Shown: positions 1-8,510 of the stretch, in pieces | Layout of the letters: each line of letters starts with the position of its first letter | Numbering within the stretch: position 1 is the first letter of the stretch | Source of the DNA: Acetivibrio mesophilus | GTDB taxonomy: Bacteria > Bacillota > Clostridia > Acetivibrionales > Acetivibrionaceae | Assembly: GCF_004102745.1 (NCBI RefSeq) | Contig: NZ_RLII01000014.1 | Coordinates: 19,743-83,742, forward strand | Reading direction: 5' to 3' | Length of the DNA: 64,000 nt | Made by a program: the position numbers and the translations under genes | Notes under the pieces: model-generated | The model's input: the letters and a program-made list of their open reading frames with translations, nothing else | Databases searched by the model: none | What the model was told of the DNA's origin: nothing

Positions 1-2
1 AA

Positions 3-98
3 TTAAAGGCTTACCTCTATAGAACTATTGGAGGAGCAGATTACGAAAGAGCGAAAATATTATTTTATAGATATTCATATATACTAGAAGAAGATTAA
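3..98 (+). CDS. 3' end of an unidentified gene (partial)
   Basis: An open frame enters from the left edge and stops with TAA at 96-98. The visible 31 residues end in YSYILEED and are rich in Tyr, Arg and Ile. A hairpin that looks like an intrinsic terminator follows 16 bases later, which supports a true gene end. The fragment is too short to assign to a family. Confidence 0.5.
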   Translation, partial: LKAYLYRTIGGADYERAKILFYRYSYILEED

Positions 99-113
99 GA
101 GTTTTCAGTATAA

Positions 114-138
114 AAGCATCTACGGAAAGTAGGTGCTT
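114..138 (+). terminator. Intrinsic terminator after the partial first gene
   Basis: AAGCATCTAC pairs with GTAGGTGCTT (one G-T pair) around a GGAAA loop, followed by a T-rich TAATTTATTTAT stretch. It separates the partial gene from the downstream polysaccharide region. Confidence 0.65.
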
Positions 139-259
139 AATTTATTTATACTTGTATATAAAAAAGGATATAAAACAGAAGTAAATTATTGGTTGAAAAT
201 CCGCGGATATTGTAGTAATATAATTAATGGCAAAAATATTACTAGAAAGTGGTGACATT

Positions 260-1438
260 ATGTGGAAAAATGCTATTTATTTATTTAGTTCTATCTTAGT
301 TGTGACTGCAGTTATACTTGTGTCCGGGAGATATCTCGACGGGAGGAGTGAAATAGACCAAGTAGAACTAAATAATCAATTTGAAGTTGAAGCAGTACAG
401 GAAACGGAGCTTGAAAAAGCTCAATCCAGGAATGTATATACAAAGCTCATGAATAATAAGGAAATCAAAGTGTTAATTATCGGGAACGGCATTGCCCAAG
501 GTGGTTTGGAAGCAGATGAGGAAAAAAAGTGGTATAACCGATTGGGGAAAAAAATAAAAGAAGAGTATGGAGCCAATTCCACCTTTAAAATTATTACAAC
601 ACCTGGAGGGACTGCATTTGGAGGATGGATAGACTATATTGCAGACAGCGAACCTAAAGAATATGATCTCGTTTTTCTGTGCTTTGGATCAAGTGATGAA
701 AAAGAGTTGAATTTCAATCAAACAGTTTTTGGAACAATTATGGAAGGCTTAATCAGAAATATAAAAAGAGCAAAATCCAATACAGAAATAATAACAATCA
801 TAGAGAACAGCATAAAGAGTGAAGCGTACATAGATACATTAAAGAAAATATCCGATTATTACGAAATAACATATGTTGATACTATTAAAGCCTTTATAGA
901 CTCACGAATGGCAATTGATGTTCTGACAGAAGATGGTGCAAACCCAAGTGAGCAAGGTTACGAAATATATACCGATGCAGTATTCGACTTGATTAAGTCA
1001 AATATTGATAATAAAAGAGAGCCCGGTTTTGAAGAAGAAAAGCCTTTGCTGTTTGAAGAAAGTAATGCATTTACTAATGGAAAAATTACTACAGAATTTC
1101 TAACAATTCGCGGTTTTTATAACAGTGTGTTGGCCTGTGATAAGATTTTTATGAAAAGTAATCGCAGTAACGACTCTATCACATATGAGGTAAATAATAG
1201 CCGTGTGTTGGGGGTAACATTGCTGGGAGGCCCTGATTGCGGAACTGTTGATATTTATTTAAATGACAAGTTGATTCAGACCTATGATTGTTATGCGCCT
1301 AATGAAGCTTTAAGACATGTACTGATAAGTGATAATATAGGATTGGGGCTGCATAAATTAAGAATTGAGGTAGCCAACGTAAAGAATGCTAAATCAGCAG
1401 ATTCAAATGTTTATATCCATGGGATAATAACTAATTAA
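260..1438 (+). CDS. Membrane-anchored SGNH/GDSL-like protein with C-terminal beta domain
   Basis: ATG at 260 (protein begins MWKNAIYLF) is preferred over ATG 227 because GTGGTG lies just upstream; 392 aa. One N-terminal membrane segment (about residues 4-22) suggests the rest is outside the cell. The middle resembles an SGNH hydrolase, with block I as IGNGIAQGG, a GSSD block and a final DGANPSEQGY block. The usual nucleophile Ser of GDS is Gly and the usual His of DxxH is Asn, so it may be catalytically dead. The last ~90 residues look like a beta-sandwich, possibly carbohydrate-binding. Its place before the capsule genes suggests a role at the cell-surface polymer. Family is moderately sure; activity is doubtful. 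Confidence 0.6.
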   Translation: MWKNAIYLFSSILVVTAVILVSGRYLDGRSEIDQVELNNQFEVEAVQETELEKAQSRNVYTKLMNNKEIKVLIIGNGIAQGGLEADEEKKWYNRLGKKIKEEYGANSTFKIITTPGGTAFGGWIDYIADSEPKEYDLVFLCFGSSDEKELNFNQTVFGTIMEGLIRNIKRAKSNTEIITIIENSIKSEAYIDTLKKISDYYEITYVDTIKAFIDSRMAIDVLTEDGANPSEQGYEIYTDAVFDLIKSNIDNKREPGFEEEKPLLFEESNAFTNGKITTEFLTIRGFYNSVLACDKIFMKSNRSNDSITYEVNNSRVLGVTLLGGPDCGTVDIYLNDKLIQTYDCYAPNEALRHVLISDNIGLGLHKLRIEVANVKNAKSADSNVYIHGIITN

Positions 1439-1473
1439 GTTGCAATATATGAAAAATTTGTAAGGATACTATA

Positions 1474-1502
1474 TTGACAATAAAATGCGTACTATGTAAA
1501 AT
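1474..1502 (+). promoter_or_regulatory. Candidate sigma-A promoter of the Wzz/BY-kinase gene
   Basis: TTGACA at 1474-1479 and TAAAAT at 1497-1502 are 17 bases apart, about 75 bases upstream of the ATG. This is by-eye consensus matching only. Confidence 0.5.
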
Positions 1503-1578
1503 GGTAATGTTAGGGGTATATTGCTTATCATATCTATAATAATTAAGCTAAGGATGTACGAAAAGGGGTCATAAGAAT

Positions 1579-2970
1579 ATGGAAAAGGATGATATCTTAG
1601 AAATTGATATACGCGAGATGGTATATCTTCTTCTCAAGAAGTGGTATCTTATTGTATTATGTTTTGTTCTTGCAGCAGGCTCAGCCTTTGTTGTTACTCA
1701 GTTCTATATAAAGCCAATCTATAAAGCTGAAACTACGCTGTTTCTTGGTAAAGAGAAGGACCAGGTTTCTTTGAGCTTTGCAGATATACAGGTGAATAAT
1801 CAGCTTGTTGTGGACTACAGAGAAATACTTCAATCTAGACGCGTGGCAGAGATTATTAATCAAAAGTTTGGCGTTGGTATAAGCGAATTTCAGAATAATG
1901 TAAATGTTAAAACAGTAAAAGATTCGAGACTTTTTAGTATAAGCTATGAGGACACTGACCCAAAACGTGCGGCAGATGTGGTAAATGAGCTGGCATCAGT
2001 TATTCAAAAGATGGCAGATGAGATTATACAAGTAAAGAATATTAAGGTTATAGATACAGCAAAAATACCGGAGAACCCCATAAAGCCCAATAAGAAAATG
2101 AATGTGGGCGCAGCGGGATTGTTTGGTTTGGTGCTGGGAGTTGGATTGATATTCCTTCTTGAATTAATTGACCATACATTTAAAAAGCCGGAAGAGGTTG
2201 AAAGAACGCTCGGGATTAATGTTATCGGTACAATACCGGAATTTGAAGGCGGCAAAAGAGGAAAGAAAAAAGCTAAGGATGAGAAGGAGCTTCAAGAACA
2301 ATATCTTAAGAATCTTATTGTACATAATAATCCGAAGGCTACTTCTGCGGAGGCATTCAGAGAGCTTCGTACAAATTTGTATTATTCAAGTGTAGACAGG
2401 GAAATCAAAACTATAGTAGTAACAAGTCCAACTCTTGGAGATGGAAAAACGGTTACTGCTGTAAATCTCGCAGTTACTCTTGCGCGTTCCGGTAAGAAGG
2501 TTCTTGTTATAGATGCTGACTTAAGAAAGCCGAAGGTACACCATTATTTTGGTGTGAAGAACAAAGAAGGCTTAACTAATATCCTTACTGATTCAAAGGA
2601 AGACATAAAAGTTAAACCAACAGAAAAAAGCGATATTTCAAACCTGTATATTATTACAAGCGGTCCGATTCCGCCGAATCCTGCGGAAATGCTTAACTCG
2701 AACAGAATGAAAAAATTATTGGAAAAAATGAAGGAGGAATATGATATCATTATCATTGATACTCCTCCAGTCGGACAGGTTACCGATGCGGCAATTGTTG
2801 CCGGAATTACAGATGGGGTCATGCTTGTATTGGCAAGCGGCCAAACAAGAATTGAAATGGCAAAAAGGGCTACTAAATCACTTGAAAGTGTAAAGGCAAG
2901 ATTTGTAGGTGCAGTTCTTACGAAATTGGATACTGAAAGAACAGGTTATTACAGCTACAAGTATGAGTGA
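1579..2970 (+). CDS. Wzz-type co-polymerase fused to bacterial tyrosine kinase (CpsC-CpsD type)
   Basis: 463 aa. An N-terminal Wzz domain is bounded by membrane segments near residues 23-43 and 174-196, with the loop between them outside the cell. A cytoplasmic BY-kinase domain follows with Walker A SPTLGDGKT (residues 283-291), Walker A' VLVIDADLRKP (308-318) and Walker B IIIIDTPP (390-397). The tail carries Tyr 457, 458, 460 and 462, the usual autophosphorylation cluster. Such proteins set polysaccharide chain length and couple it to phosphorylation. In Firmicutes the two halves are often separate proteins; here they are fused as in proteobacterial Wzc. It precedes the antiterminator and the biosynthetic run, as expected of a regulator of polymer assembly. 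Confidence 0.93.
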   Translation: MEKDDILEIDIREMVYLLLKKWYLIVLCFVLAAGSAFVVTQFYIKPIYKAETTLFLGKEKDQVSLSFADIQVNNQLVVDYREILQSRRVAEIINQKFGVGISEFQNNVNVKTVKDSRLFSISYEDTDPKRAADVVNELASVIQKMADEIIQVKNIKVIDTAKIPENPIKPNKKMNVGAAGLFGLVLGVGLIFLLELIDHTFKKPEEVERTLGINVIGTIPEFEGGKRGKKKAKDEKELQEQYLKNLIVHNNPKATSAEAFRELRTNLYYSSVDREIKTIVVTSPTLGDGKTVTAVNLAVTLARSGKKVLVIDADLRKPKVHHYFGVKNKEGLTNILTDSKEDIKVKPTEKSDISNLYIITSGPIPPNPAEMLNSNRMKKLLEKMKEEYDIIIIDTPPVGQVTDAAIVAGITDGVMLVLASGQTRIEMAKRATKSLESVKARFVGAVLTKLDTERTGYYSYKYE

Positions 2971-3185
2971 TTTATAGAGATATACTGTTTGTATAAACCA
3001 TGTTATTGTATTGGATTCTTAATATATAGGGGTGTTTTTTGAGGCACTTATTGGTGGGTAATCGTTGGGGGGGCACGTTATCTGTCAATGGGGAATATAC
3101 AGTGAGAGTTATTGTAGCTTATTTTACTTATAAGTGAATGGGCGAAGCTATGTATATTGAAATATAGCACTGAGAGGATAGACTT

Positions 3186-3722
3186 ATGTATTGGTATGTA
3201 CTTTTTGTAAAGTCCGGTAAGGAGAGAAAAGTAGAGCAATGTTTAAGGAAAGAATTAGATACCGATATATCTATACCATTTATTCCATTACAAGAAATAT
3301 TGTTCAGAAGATCGGGAACTGTAAGAAAAGAAATAAGGCCTTTGTTTCCCGGATATGTGTTTATTGAGTCTATCTTACCTGGACAAGATTTTTTAGAAGA
3401 AACTAATTATTTGATTAATAAGTCTGGAGATATTATAAGTCTATTAAAATACTCAGATACAGAAGTTGCTATGAAAGAATCGGAAAAGCTGAGGTTACTT
3501 AGCTTGTGCAATAACGACCATTGTATTGAGGTATCTTATGGAATTATTGAAGGAGATAAAATACATATATTTGATGGACCGTTAAAAGGCATGGAAAGTA
3601 TTGTTAGAAAGGTGAATAGACATAAGAGAGAGGCACTAATCGAGATAGAGATAATGGGAGATGTCAGATTGGTGACCGTAGCTTTGGAAGTTGTTAAGAA
3701 GGTTCCGGATTGTAATGATTAG
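3186..3722 (+). CDS. loaP: NusG-paralogue transcription antiterminator, LoaP/UpxY type
   Basis: 178 aa, the right size for a specialised NusG. It begins MYWYVLFVKSGKE, the typical NGN-domain start; RPLFPGYVFIE is the conserved core of that domain, and a KOW-like C-terminal part (GDKIHIFDGPLKGMES) follows. Known LoaP proteins sit at the head of long polysaccharide or polyketide operons in Firmicutes, bind RNA polymerase with a leader RNA hairpin and let it read through terminators. The gene here immediately precedes about 13 kb of collinear polysaccharide genes, which fits. Housekeeping NusG is unlikely given the context and divergence. The symbol rests on family resemblance. Confidence 0.85.
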   Translation: MYWYVLFVKSGKERKVEQCLRKELDTDISIPFIPLQEILFRRSGTVRKEIRPLFPGYVFIESILPGQDFLEETNYLINKSGDIISLLKYSDTEVAMKESEKLRLLSLCNNDHCIEVSYGIIEGDKIHIFDGPLKGMESIVRKVNRHKREALIEIEIMGDVRLVTVALEVVKKVPDCND

Positions 3723-3830
3723 ATAGCATTTACATCAAAGTTACAACCGCATTGGAATGCAAATAATAAATTATTAACAGTTGTTGATATTGGCGATGAT
3801 AAAATTTTCTATATGAGGAAAGATGAGATT

Positions 3831-3872
3831 AAGCCTGTTGACGGATGAGAAAAGGTATCCACTGACAGGCTT
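3831..3872 (+). promoter_or_regulatory. Leader hairpin between loaP and the biosynthetic run; possible LoaP target
   Basis: AAGCCTGT (3831-3838) pairs with ACAGGCTT (3865-3872), and GGAT (3843-3846) pairs with ATCC (3857-3860), giving a two-part stem with no following T-run. LoaP-type factors are known to need an RNA hairpin in the operon leader. The assignment is by position only. Confidence 0.35.
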
Positions 3873-3960
3873 GATGTCGTTAAATAACTAAGTTAAGAGC
3901 GCTATCGCACAAATTGTGATTTAATATATAAATTATCAATTATACTTAAAGGATTGAGTT

Positions 3961-5109
3961 ATGAAAGAAAAAATAAAAAAGGAAAAATTAAAAATTGCAA
4001 TGATTGGGCATAAGGCGGTTCCTTCTCGACGAGGAGGGATCGAGCTTGTTTTGACAACCATGTGTCCCATAATGGTAGAGAAGGGACATGATGTTACTTG
4101 CTATAATCGTTCAGGTGGGGAAGCTGAAAACGAATATGCCGGAACAGTTAAAAATAATATGTATAAAGGTGTGAAACTTAAGAAGGTTTTCACAGTTAAT
4201 AAAAAGGGATTGGCGGCGATGACATCCTCATTCTCTGCGGCTATTTGTGCTTCCTTTAAAAAATATGATGTTGTTCATTTTCATGCCGAAGGTCCATGTG
4301 CGGCTTTGTGGATCCCTAAACTCTTTGGGAAAAAATGCGTTTGTACTATCCATGGAATCGATTGGAAACGAGAAAAGTGGAAAGGTGGCTTTGGTTCAAA
4401 ATATATAAAATTTGGTGAAAAGGTTGCCGCAAAATTCGCAGATGAAGTCATTGTACTAAGCAAAAGCGTACAACAGTATTTCATGGATACTTACAGGAGA
4501 GAAACCGTACTTATTCCTAATGGAGTAAGTCGCCCACAAATACGGGAAGCTCAGTTAATTACAGAGAAGTTTGGGCTCCATAAAGATGAGTATATATGTG
4601 CATTGTCTAGGTTAACAGAAGAAAAAGGAATTCATTATCTAATTGAAGCATATCAGCAAGTAAAAACTGATAAGAAGTTAGTTATTGCTGGGGATACCAG
4701 TGATACAGATGACTATGTTAAGAAGTTAAAACACATGGCAGCAGGAAATCCTAATATAATTTTTACTGGCTTTGTATCGGGTAATTTATTTGAAGAGTTA
4801 TTTAGCAATGCTTATGTATATGTACTTCCTTCAAACTTAGAGGGAATGCCATTAAGTCTGCTGGAAGCAATGTCTTTTGGAAATGCTGTTATAGGTTCTA
4901 GCATTCCGGAAATCACTGATGTTGTCGAAAATAAGGCAATTATCTTTAAGAAGGCAGATGTGGCTAACTTGAGAGATAAACTACAAGAAGTATGTGATGA
5001 TAAGAATATGGTATTAAAGTATAAAACAGGAGTTGCAGACTTTATTTGTAGTAAATATAATTGGAATGCTGTAGTTGATCGAACTCTAGAATTATACTAT
5101 GGAAAATAA
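3961..5109 (+). CDS. Glycosyltransferase family 4 (GT-B)
   Basis: 382 aa, cytoplasmic, near the membrane. The N-terminal half starts KIAMIGHKAVPSRRGGIE, the glycine-rich loop of GT-B enzymes, with VVHFHAEGP and CTIHGIDW further on. The C-terminal half has ALSRLTEEKGIHYL and, near residues 290-305, SNLEGMPLSLLEAM with the two glutamates of the E-x7-E nucleotide-sugar motif. It probably adds a hexose or rhamnose to the lipid-linked repeat unit; the sugar cannot be read from sequence. It is the first large gene after the leader hairpin, and so probably the first LoaP-controlled gene. Confidence 0.9.
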   Translation: MKEKIKKEKLKIAMIGHKAVPSRRGGIELVLTTMCPIMVEKGHDVTCYNRSGGEAENEYAGTVKNNMYKGVKLKKVFTVNKKGLAAMTSSFSAAICASFKKYDVVHFHAEGPCAALWIPKLFGKKCVCTIHGIDWKREKWKGGFGSKYIKFGEKVAAKFADEVIVLSKSVQQYFMDTYRRETVLIPNGVSRPQIREAQLITEKFGLHKDEYICALSRLTEEKGIHYLIEAYQQVKTDKKLVIAGDTSDTDDYVKKLKHMAAGNPNIIFTGFVSGNLFEELFSNAYVYVLPSNLEGMPLSLLEAMSFGNAVIGSSIPEITDVVENKAIIFKKADVANLRDKLQEVCDDKNMVLKYKTGVADFICSKYNWNAVVDRTLELYYGK

Positions 5110-5160
5110 TCTAATAAGAGTACCTAGCTGAAATTAAATTTCGCCAGGAGGTATTTTTAT

Positions 5161-5238
5161 ATGTTTACACATAGTCAATATACTAGAAGTAAAATTGAGA
5201 AAAGTCTCATAGGTAATGCAAATTATTCGTTTGATTAA
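5161..5238 (+). CDS. Predicted 25-aa peptide upstream of the radical SAM gene
   Basis: ATG at 5161 has a perfect AGGAGG (5146-5151) at ideal spacing and runs 25 codons (MFTHSQYTRSK... to ...NYSFD) to TAA at 5236-5238. It lies 38 bases upstream of a radical SAM/SPASM gene that has its own ribosome site. It could be a small substrate peptide, a leader peptide or the stub of a deleted gene. It has no Cys and no known precursor motif. Confidence 0.4.
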   Translation: MFTHSQYTRSKIEKSLIGNANYSFD

Positions 5239-5276
5239 TAAGTAAAATATCAAGTTGTAAGTTAAGGAGAATAATT

Positions 5277-6449
5277 ATGTCGGAAAAAAAGTTAAATGGA
5301 ACTGTTATTGTTACATATCGTTGTAATGCACGTTGTTCAATGTGCAATCGTTACAAGGCCCCATCTAAACCAGAGGAGGAAATTTCTCTAGATACAATTA
5401 AAAAGCTGCCTAAAATGTACTTTACTAATATTACAGGTGGAGAGCCGTTTATCCGCACGGATCTGAAGGACATTGTACGAGAGCTGTATAAGAAAAGTGA
5501 ACGTATAGTTATTTCTACAAATGGTTTCTTTACCGACCGTATTATAGATCTTTGTAAAGAATTCCCTCAGGTGGGTATTCGTATTTCCATCGAAGGATTG
5601 GAACAGACAAACAATGAAATCCGTGGTTTGCAAGATGGCTTTAATCGCGGTTATACAACGTTGAAAAAGCTCCGTGAAATGGGAATGAAAGATGTTGGAT
5701 TTGGTATGACTGTTCAGGATAAAAATGCTCCGGATTTGGTTCCTCTATATGAACTGTCAAATGAGATGGGCATGGAATTTGCAACAGCTACTTTACATAA
5801 TAGTTTCTACTTTGTGGAAAATAAGAACATTATTCATGATCGCCCTATGGTTGCAAAAAACTTTGAAGATTTGGTCAATGAGCTGCTTGCTTCTAAGAGC
5901 CCAAAAAAATGGTTTCGTGCTTACTTCAACCATGGATTAATCAACTATATTTATGGACAAAAGCGTCTTCTCCCTTGTGATATGGCATTTGACACTTTTT
6001 TCATTGATCCCTATGGAGATGTTATGCCTTGTAATGGAACAAAGGATAAAGAAGTTATGGGTAATTTAAATACACAGAGTTGGGATGAACTTTGGAACAG
6101 TCCGCAGGCGGAAGCTGTCAGAAATAAGGTTCGTAAATGTGATCGTCAGTGTTGGATGATTGGATCTGTGTCTCCTGCTATGCATAAATATATCTGGGTC
6201 CCGATGTGGTGGGTAATTAGGCACAAGGCAAAGTTTTGGACAAAAAAGAAATATAGCATGTATGAGAATAAAATTGTTAGGGACTATAGAGATGGAAAAG
6301 TAACGAAAGAGCAGCTTGATAAATGCTCAACTTGTGACTTAAATTGTGTCGTTAATGACGGTTTGAGTGAAGCATCTAGGGAACAGCTCAAAAATAAGAC
6401 AGGTGAAGAGATCGTAGATGCAGATATTGCAGAACAGTTGAAAAAGTAA
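5277..6449 (+). CDS. Radical SAM protein with SPASM-like C-terminal iron-sulfur region
   Basis: 390 aa; ATG 5277 has AAGGAG upstream. The radical SAM motif C-x3-C-x2-C is at Cys16, Cys20 and Cys23, followed by the TGGEP SAM-binding loop. The second half has a SPASM-like set of cysteines: CDMAF, FIDPYGDVMPCNG, CDRQCW and CSTCDLNC (Cys350, 353 and 357). Such proteins cleave SAM to start radical chemistry; SPASM members modify peptides, heme or sugars. This one lies among glycosyltransferases, so it may modify a sugar or aglycone. The small peptide gene just upstream is the only candidate peptide substrate seen nearby. The substrate is not known. Confidence 0.85.
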   Translation: MSEKKLNGTVIVTYRCNARCSMCNRYKAPSKPEEEISLDTIKKLPKMYFTNITGGEPFIRTDLKDIVRELYKKSERIVISTNGFFTDRIIDLCKEFPQVGIRISIEGLEQTNNEIRGLQDGFNRGYTTLKKLREMGMKDVGFGMTVQDKNAPDLVPLYELSNEMGMEFATATLHNSFYFVENKNIIHDRPMVAKNFEDLVNELLASKSPKKWFRAYFNHGLINYIYGQKRLLPCDMAFDTFFIDPYGDVMPCNGTKDKEVMGNLNTQSWDELWNSPQAEAVRNKVRKCDRQCWMIGSVSPAMHKYIWVPMWWVIRHKAKFWTKKKYSMYENKIVRDYRDGKVTKEQLDKCSTCDLNCVVNDGLSEASREQLKNKTGEEIVDADIAEQLKK

Positions 6450-6469
6450 TTAGTGAAAGGATGTAAAAA

Positions 6470-7495
6470 GTGGCTACAGTTTTTTCTGTTATTGTCCCTA
6501 TATATAAGGTTGAGAAATATTTGCATAAGTGTGTAGATAGTATATTAAATCAAACGTTTAAAGATTTTGAATTAATACTTGTGGATGATGGTTCCACAGA
6601 TAATTGCCCTAAGATTTGTGATGAATATGCACAAAAAGATAATCGAGTGAAGGTTATTCATAAGAAAAATGGTGGACTTGTAAGCGCAAGAAATGCTGGT
6701 GTTTTAGCTGCCACAGGAGAGTATATTTGTTATGTGGACGGTGATGACTGGGTTTCGGAGAAGCTTCTACAAACAGTATGGCAAAAAGCAATTGAGCCAT
6801 ATCACCCTGACATGGTTGTATTTAATGCTGTCAGACAATTTGAGGATTATCAAACAAAATTGTCTAATTCATCTGAAATCGAAGAGGGTTATTATGATAA
6901 AAATAAATTAAATGAATATATATATCCTTATATGATGTATGATAACCGTAAGCCGTTTTGTACAGGATTAATTTTCCCAGTTGCCTGGAATAAAGTTTTT
7001 AAAAGAGAGCTATTGAAGGAACATTATTGTAAAGAAGAACGCATAAAAATGGGCGAAGATAATGCTTTTATATTTGAATGCTTATTTGTTGCGAATTCGG
7101 TAGTGTTCTGTAATGATATGTTGTATTATTATAATCAATTAAATAGTGGATCCATGACAAGTAATTATGATGCAGAACGCTTTGAAAACAATCAACTTCT
7201 TACAAACTATATCGAAAAAAATCTAGGTGGAAAAAGCCCAATTGTAGATGAGCAAATTAATGCTTTTAAGGCATACTGGCTGATTATGGCGGTTTTTCAT
7301 GAAGTGAAATGTGGAAGAAAAATATTAGAATCCACGATTCATATAAGGAAAAAGATTAAACAGACAAGAGTATTAGACGGAATAAAGTTAAAGGGACTAC
7401 CAAAATCGGCAAAATTATATCTCATATTGTTAAAGATGCGTATGCATTTTTTAGCACTTGTAGGAGCAAAAGTAATAGCCAAAAAGCGAGGATAA
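6470..7495 (+). CDS. Glycosyltransferase family 2 (GT-A)
   Basis: 341 aa, GTG start at 6470 with AAAGG seven bases upstream. The N-terminal GT-A domain shows FSVIVPIYKVEKYL, LVDDGSTD, GGLVSARNAG and the DxD-type metal motif YVDGDDW. The C-terminal part is helical and varied as usual for acceptor-binding regions. It probably adds one sugar of the repeat unit on the cytoplasmic face. It ends three bases before the next glycosyltransferase, so the two are probably translationally coupled. Confidence 0.92.
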   Translation: MATVFSVIVPIYKVEKYLHKCVDSILNQTFKDFELILVDDGSTDNCPKICDEYAQKDNRVKVIHKKNGGLVSARNAGVLAATGEYICYVDGDDWVSEKLLQTVWQKAIEPYHPDMVVFNAVRQFEDYQTKLSNSSEIEEGYYDKNKLNEYIYPYMMYDNRKPFCTGLIFPVAWNKVFKRELLKEHYCKEERIKMGEDNAFIFECLFVANSVVFCNDMLYYYNQLNSGSMTSNYDAERFENNQLLTNYIEKNLGGKSPIVDEQINAFKAYWLIMAVFHEVKCGRKILESTIHIRKKIKQTRVLDGIKLKGLPKSAKLYLILLKMRMHFLALVGAKVIAKKRG

Positions 7496-7498
7496 TCT

Positions 7499-8488
7499 AT
7501 GGGAACAGCTAAAACCCTATTAAGCATTGTTATACCAATGTACAATGTTGAAAAGTTTCTGCCGAGTTGTTTAGATTCGCTGATTGCTGCTATTGATAAA
7601 GACGTTGAAGTAATCTTGGTAGATGATGGGTCATCCGATTCGTCTTTAAGTATCGCAAAGGAATATGCAAAAGAAGCAAGTAATTTTATTGTTTTGTCTA
7701 AGGAAAATGGAGGTGTGAGCAGCGCCAGGAATCTAGCACTGCAACATATACACGGTACATATACTTGCTTTGTAGATAGCGATGATAAGGTAGATTCAAT
7801 TGCTTTGAAAAAATGTATTGAAATGTTAAAAAGCAGCGAGCAAACAGACTTGTTTGTTTTTCCTTATTTCGAGGGAAATGATAAAGATGGTTATCTATTA
7901 AAATCATATGAAATAAAAGAAGGAAAGCATAGCGATTTAGATGAATTGAATATGTTAACTGTTAGGCAGAAGTTAAATGAGCCATGGAAAAAAATATTCT
8001 TGTCTCATATTATCTTAGAGCATGATTTGCGTTTTCCTGAGGATATGTTTATGGGAGAGGATATTTGCTTTTTCTTAGACTATCTAGACCATATTTGTAG
8101 TTTTACATACTTTGATTTGCCTTTTTATTATTATCGAAAAAATGATGAAAGTGCTTGTTCTAGGGTGAACACTAATTTTTTTGCACAGCAATTAAAGGTA
8201 TATAGCAAAATAGGTACATATATTAAATCTAGCAAACTTGATGATACCTATAAAAAAGAAAACGAAATACTATTATTACATATTATAACAAGGGATATTC
8301 AAAATTTGAAAAATGTGAGTGTAACAAAGCGTGAAATAAAGAGAGGTTTGGTTGAAAGTAAAGTATATAAAACAATTTTAGATATTTCCTATTCAGGAAA
8401 GGCAGATTCGATAAGAAAATTCTTATTAATGCAAGATTTTTACGGGGTATTGTCATTTATTTTGAACATATTTAAAGGAGAAAAATAA
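7499..8488 (+). CDS. Glycosyltransferase family 2 (GT-A)
   Basis: 329 aa. It carries LSIVIPMYNVEKFLPSCL, VILVDDGSSDSS, GGVSSARNLAL and CFVDSDDKVDS (metal motif). The acceptor half is unrelated in detail to its neighbour at 6470, so it is not a recent duplicate. It starts three bases after the preceding gene and is separated by 22 bases from the pyruvyltransferase-like gene that follows. It probably acts next in the order of repeat-unit assembly; donor and acceptor are unknown. Confidence 0.92.
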   Translation: MGTAKTLLSIVIPMYNVEKFLPSCLDSLIAAIDKDVEVILVDDGSSDSSLSIAKEYAKEASNFIVLSKENGGVSSARNLALQHIHGTYTCFVDSDDKVDSIALKKCIEMLKSSEQTDLFVFPYFEGNDKDGYLLKSYEIKEGKHSDLDELNMLTVRQKLNEPWKKIFLSHIILEHDLRFPEDMFMGEDICFFLDYLDHICSFTYFDLPFYYYRKNDESACSRVNTNFFAQQLKVYSKIGTYIKSSKLDDTYKKENEILLLHIITRDIQNLKNVSVTKREIKRGLVESKVYKTILDISYSGKADSIRKFLLMQDFYGVLSFILNIFKGEK

Positions 8489-8510
8489 TTAAACATAGAG
8501 AGGATAAGGG

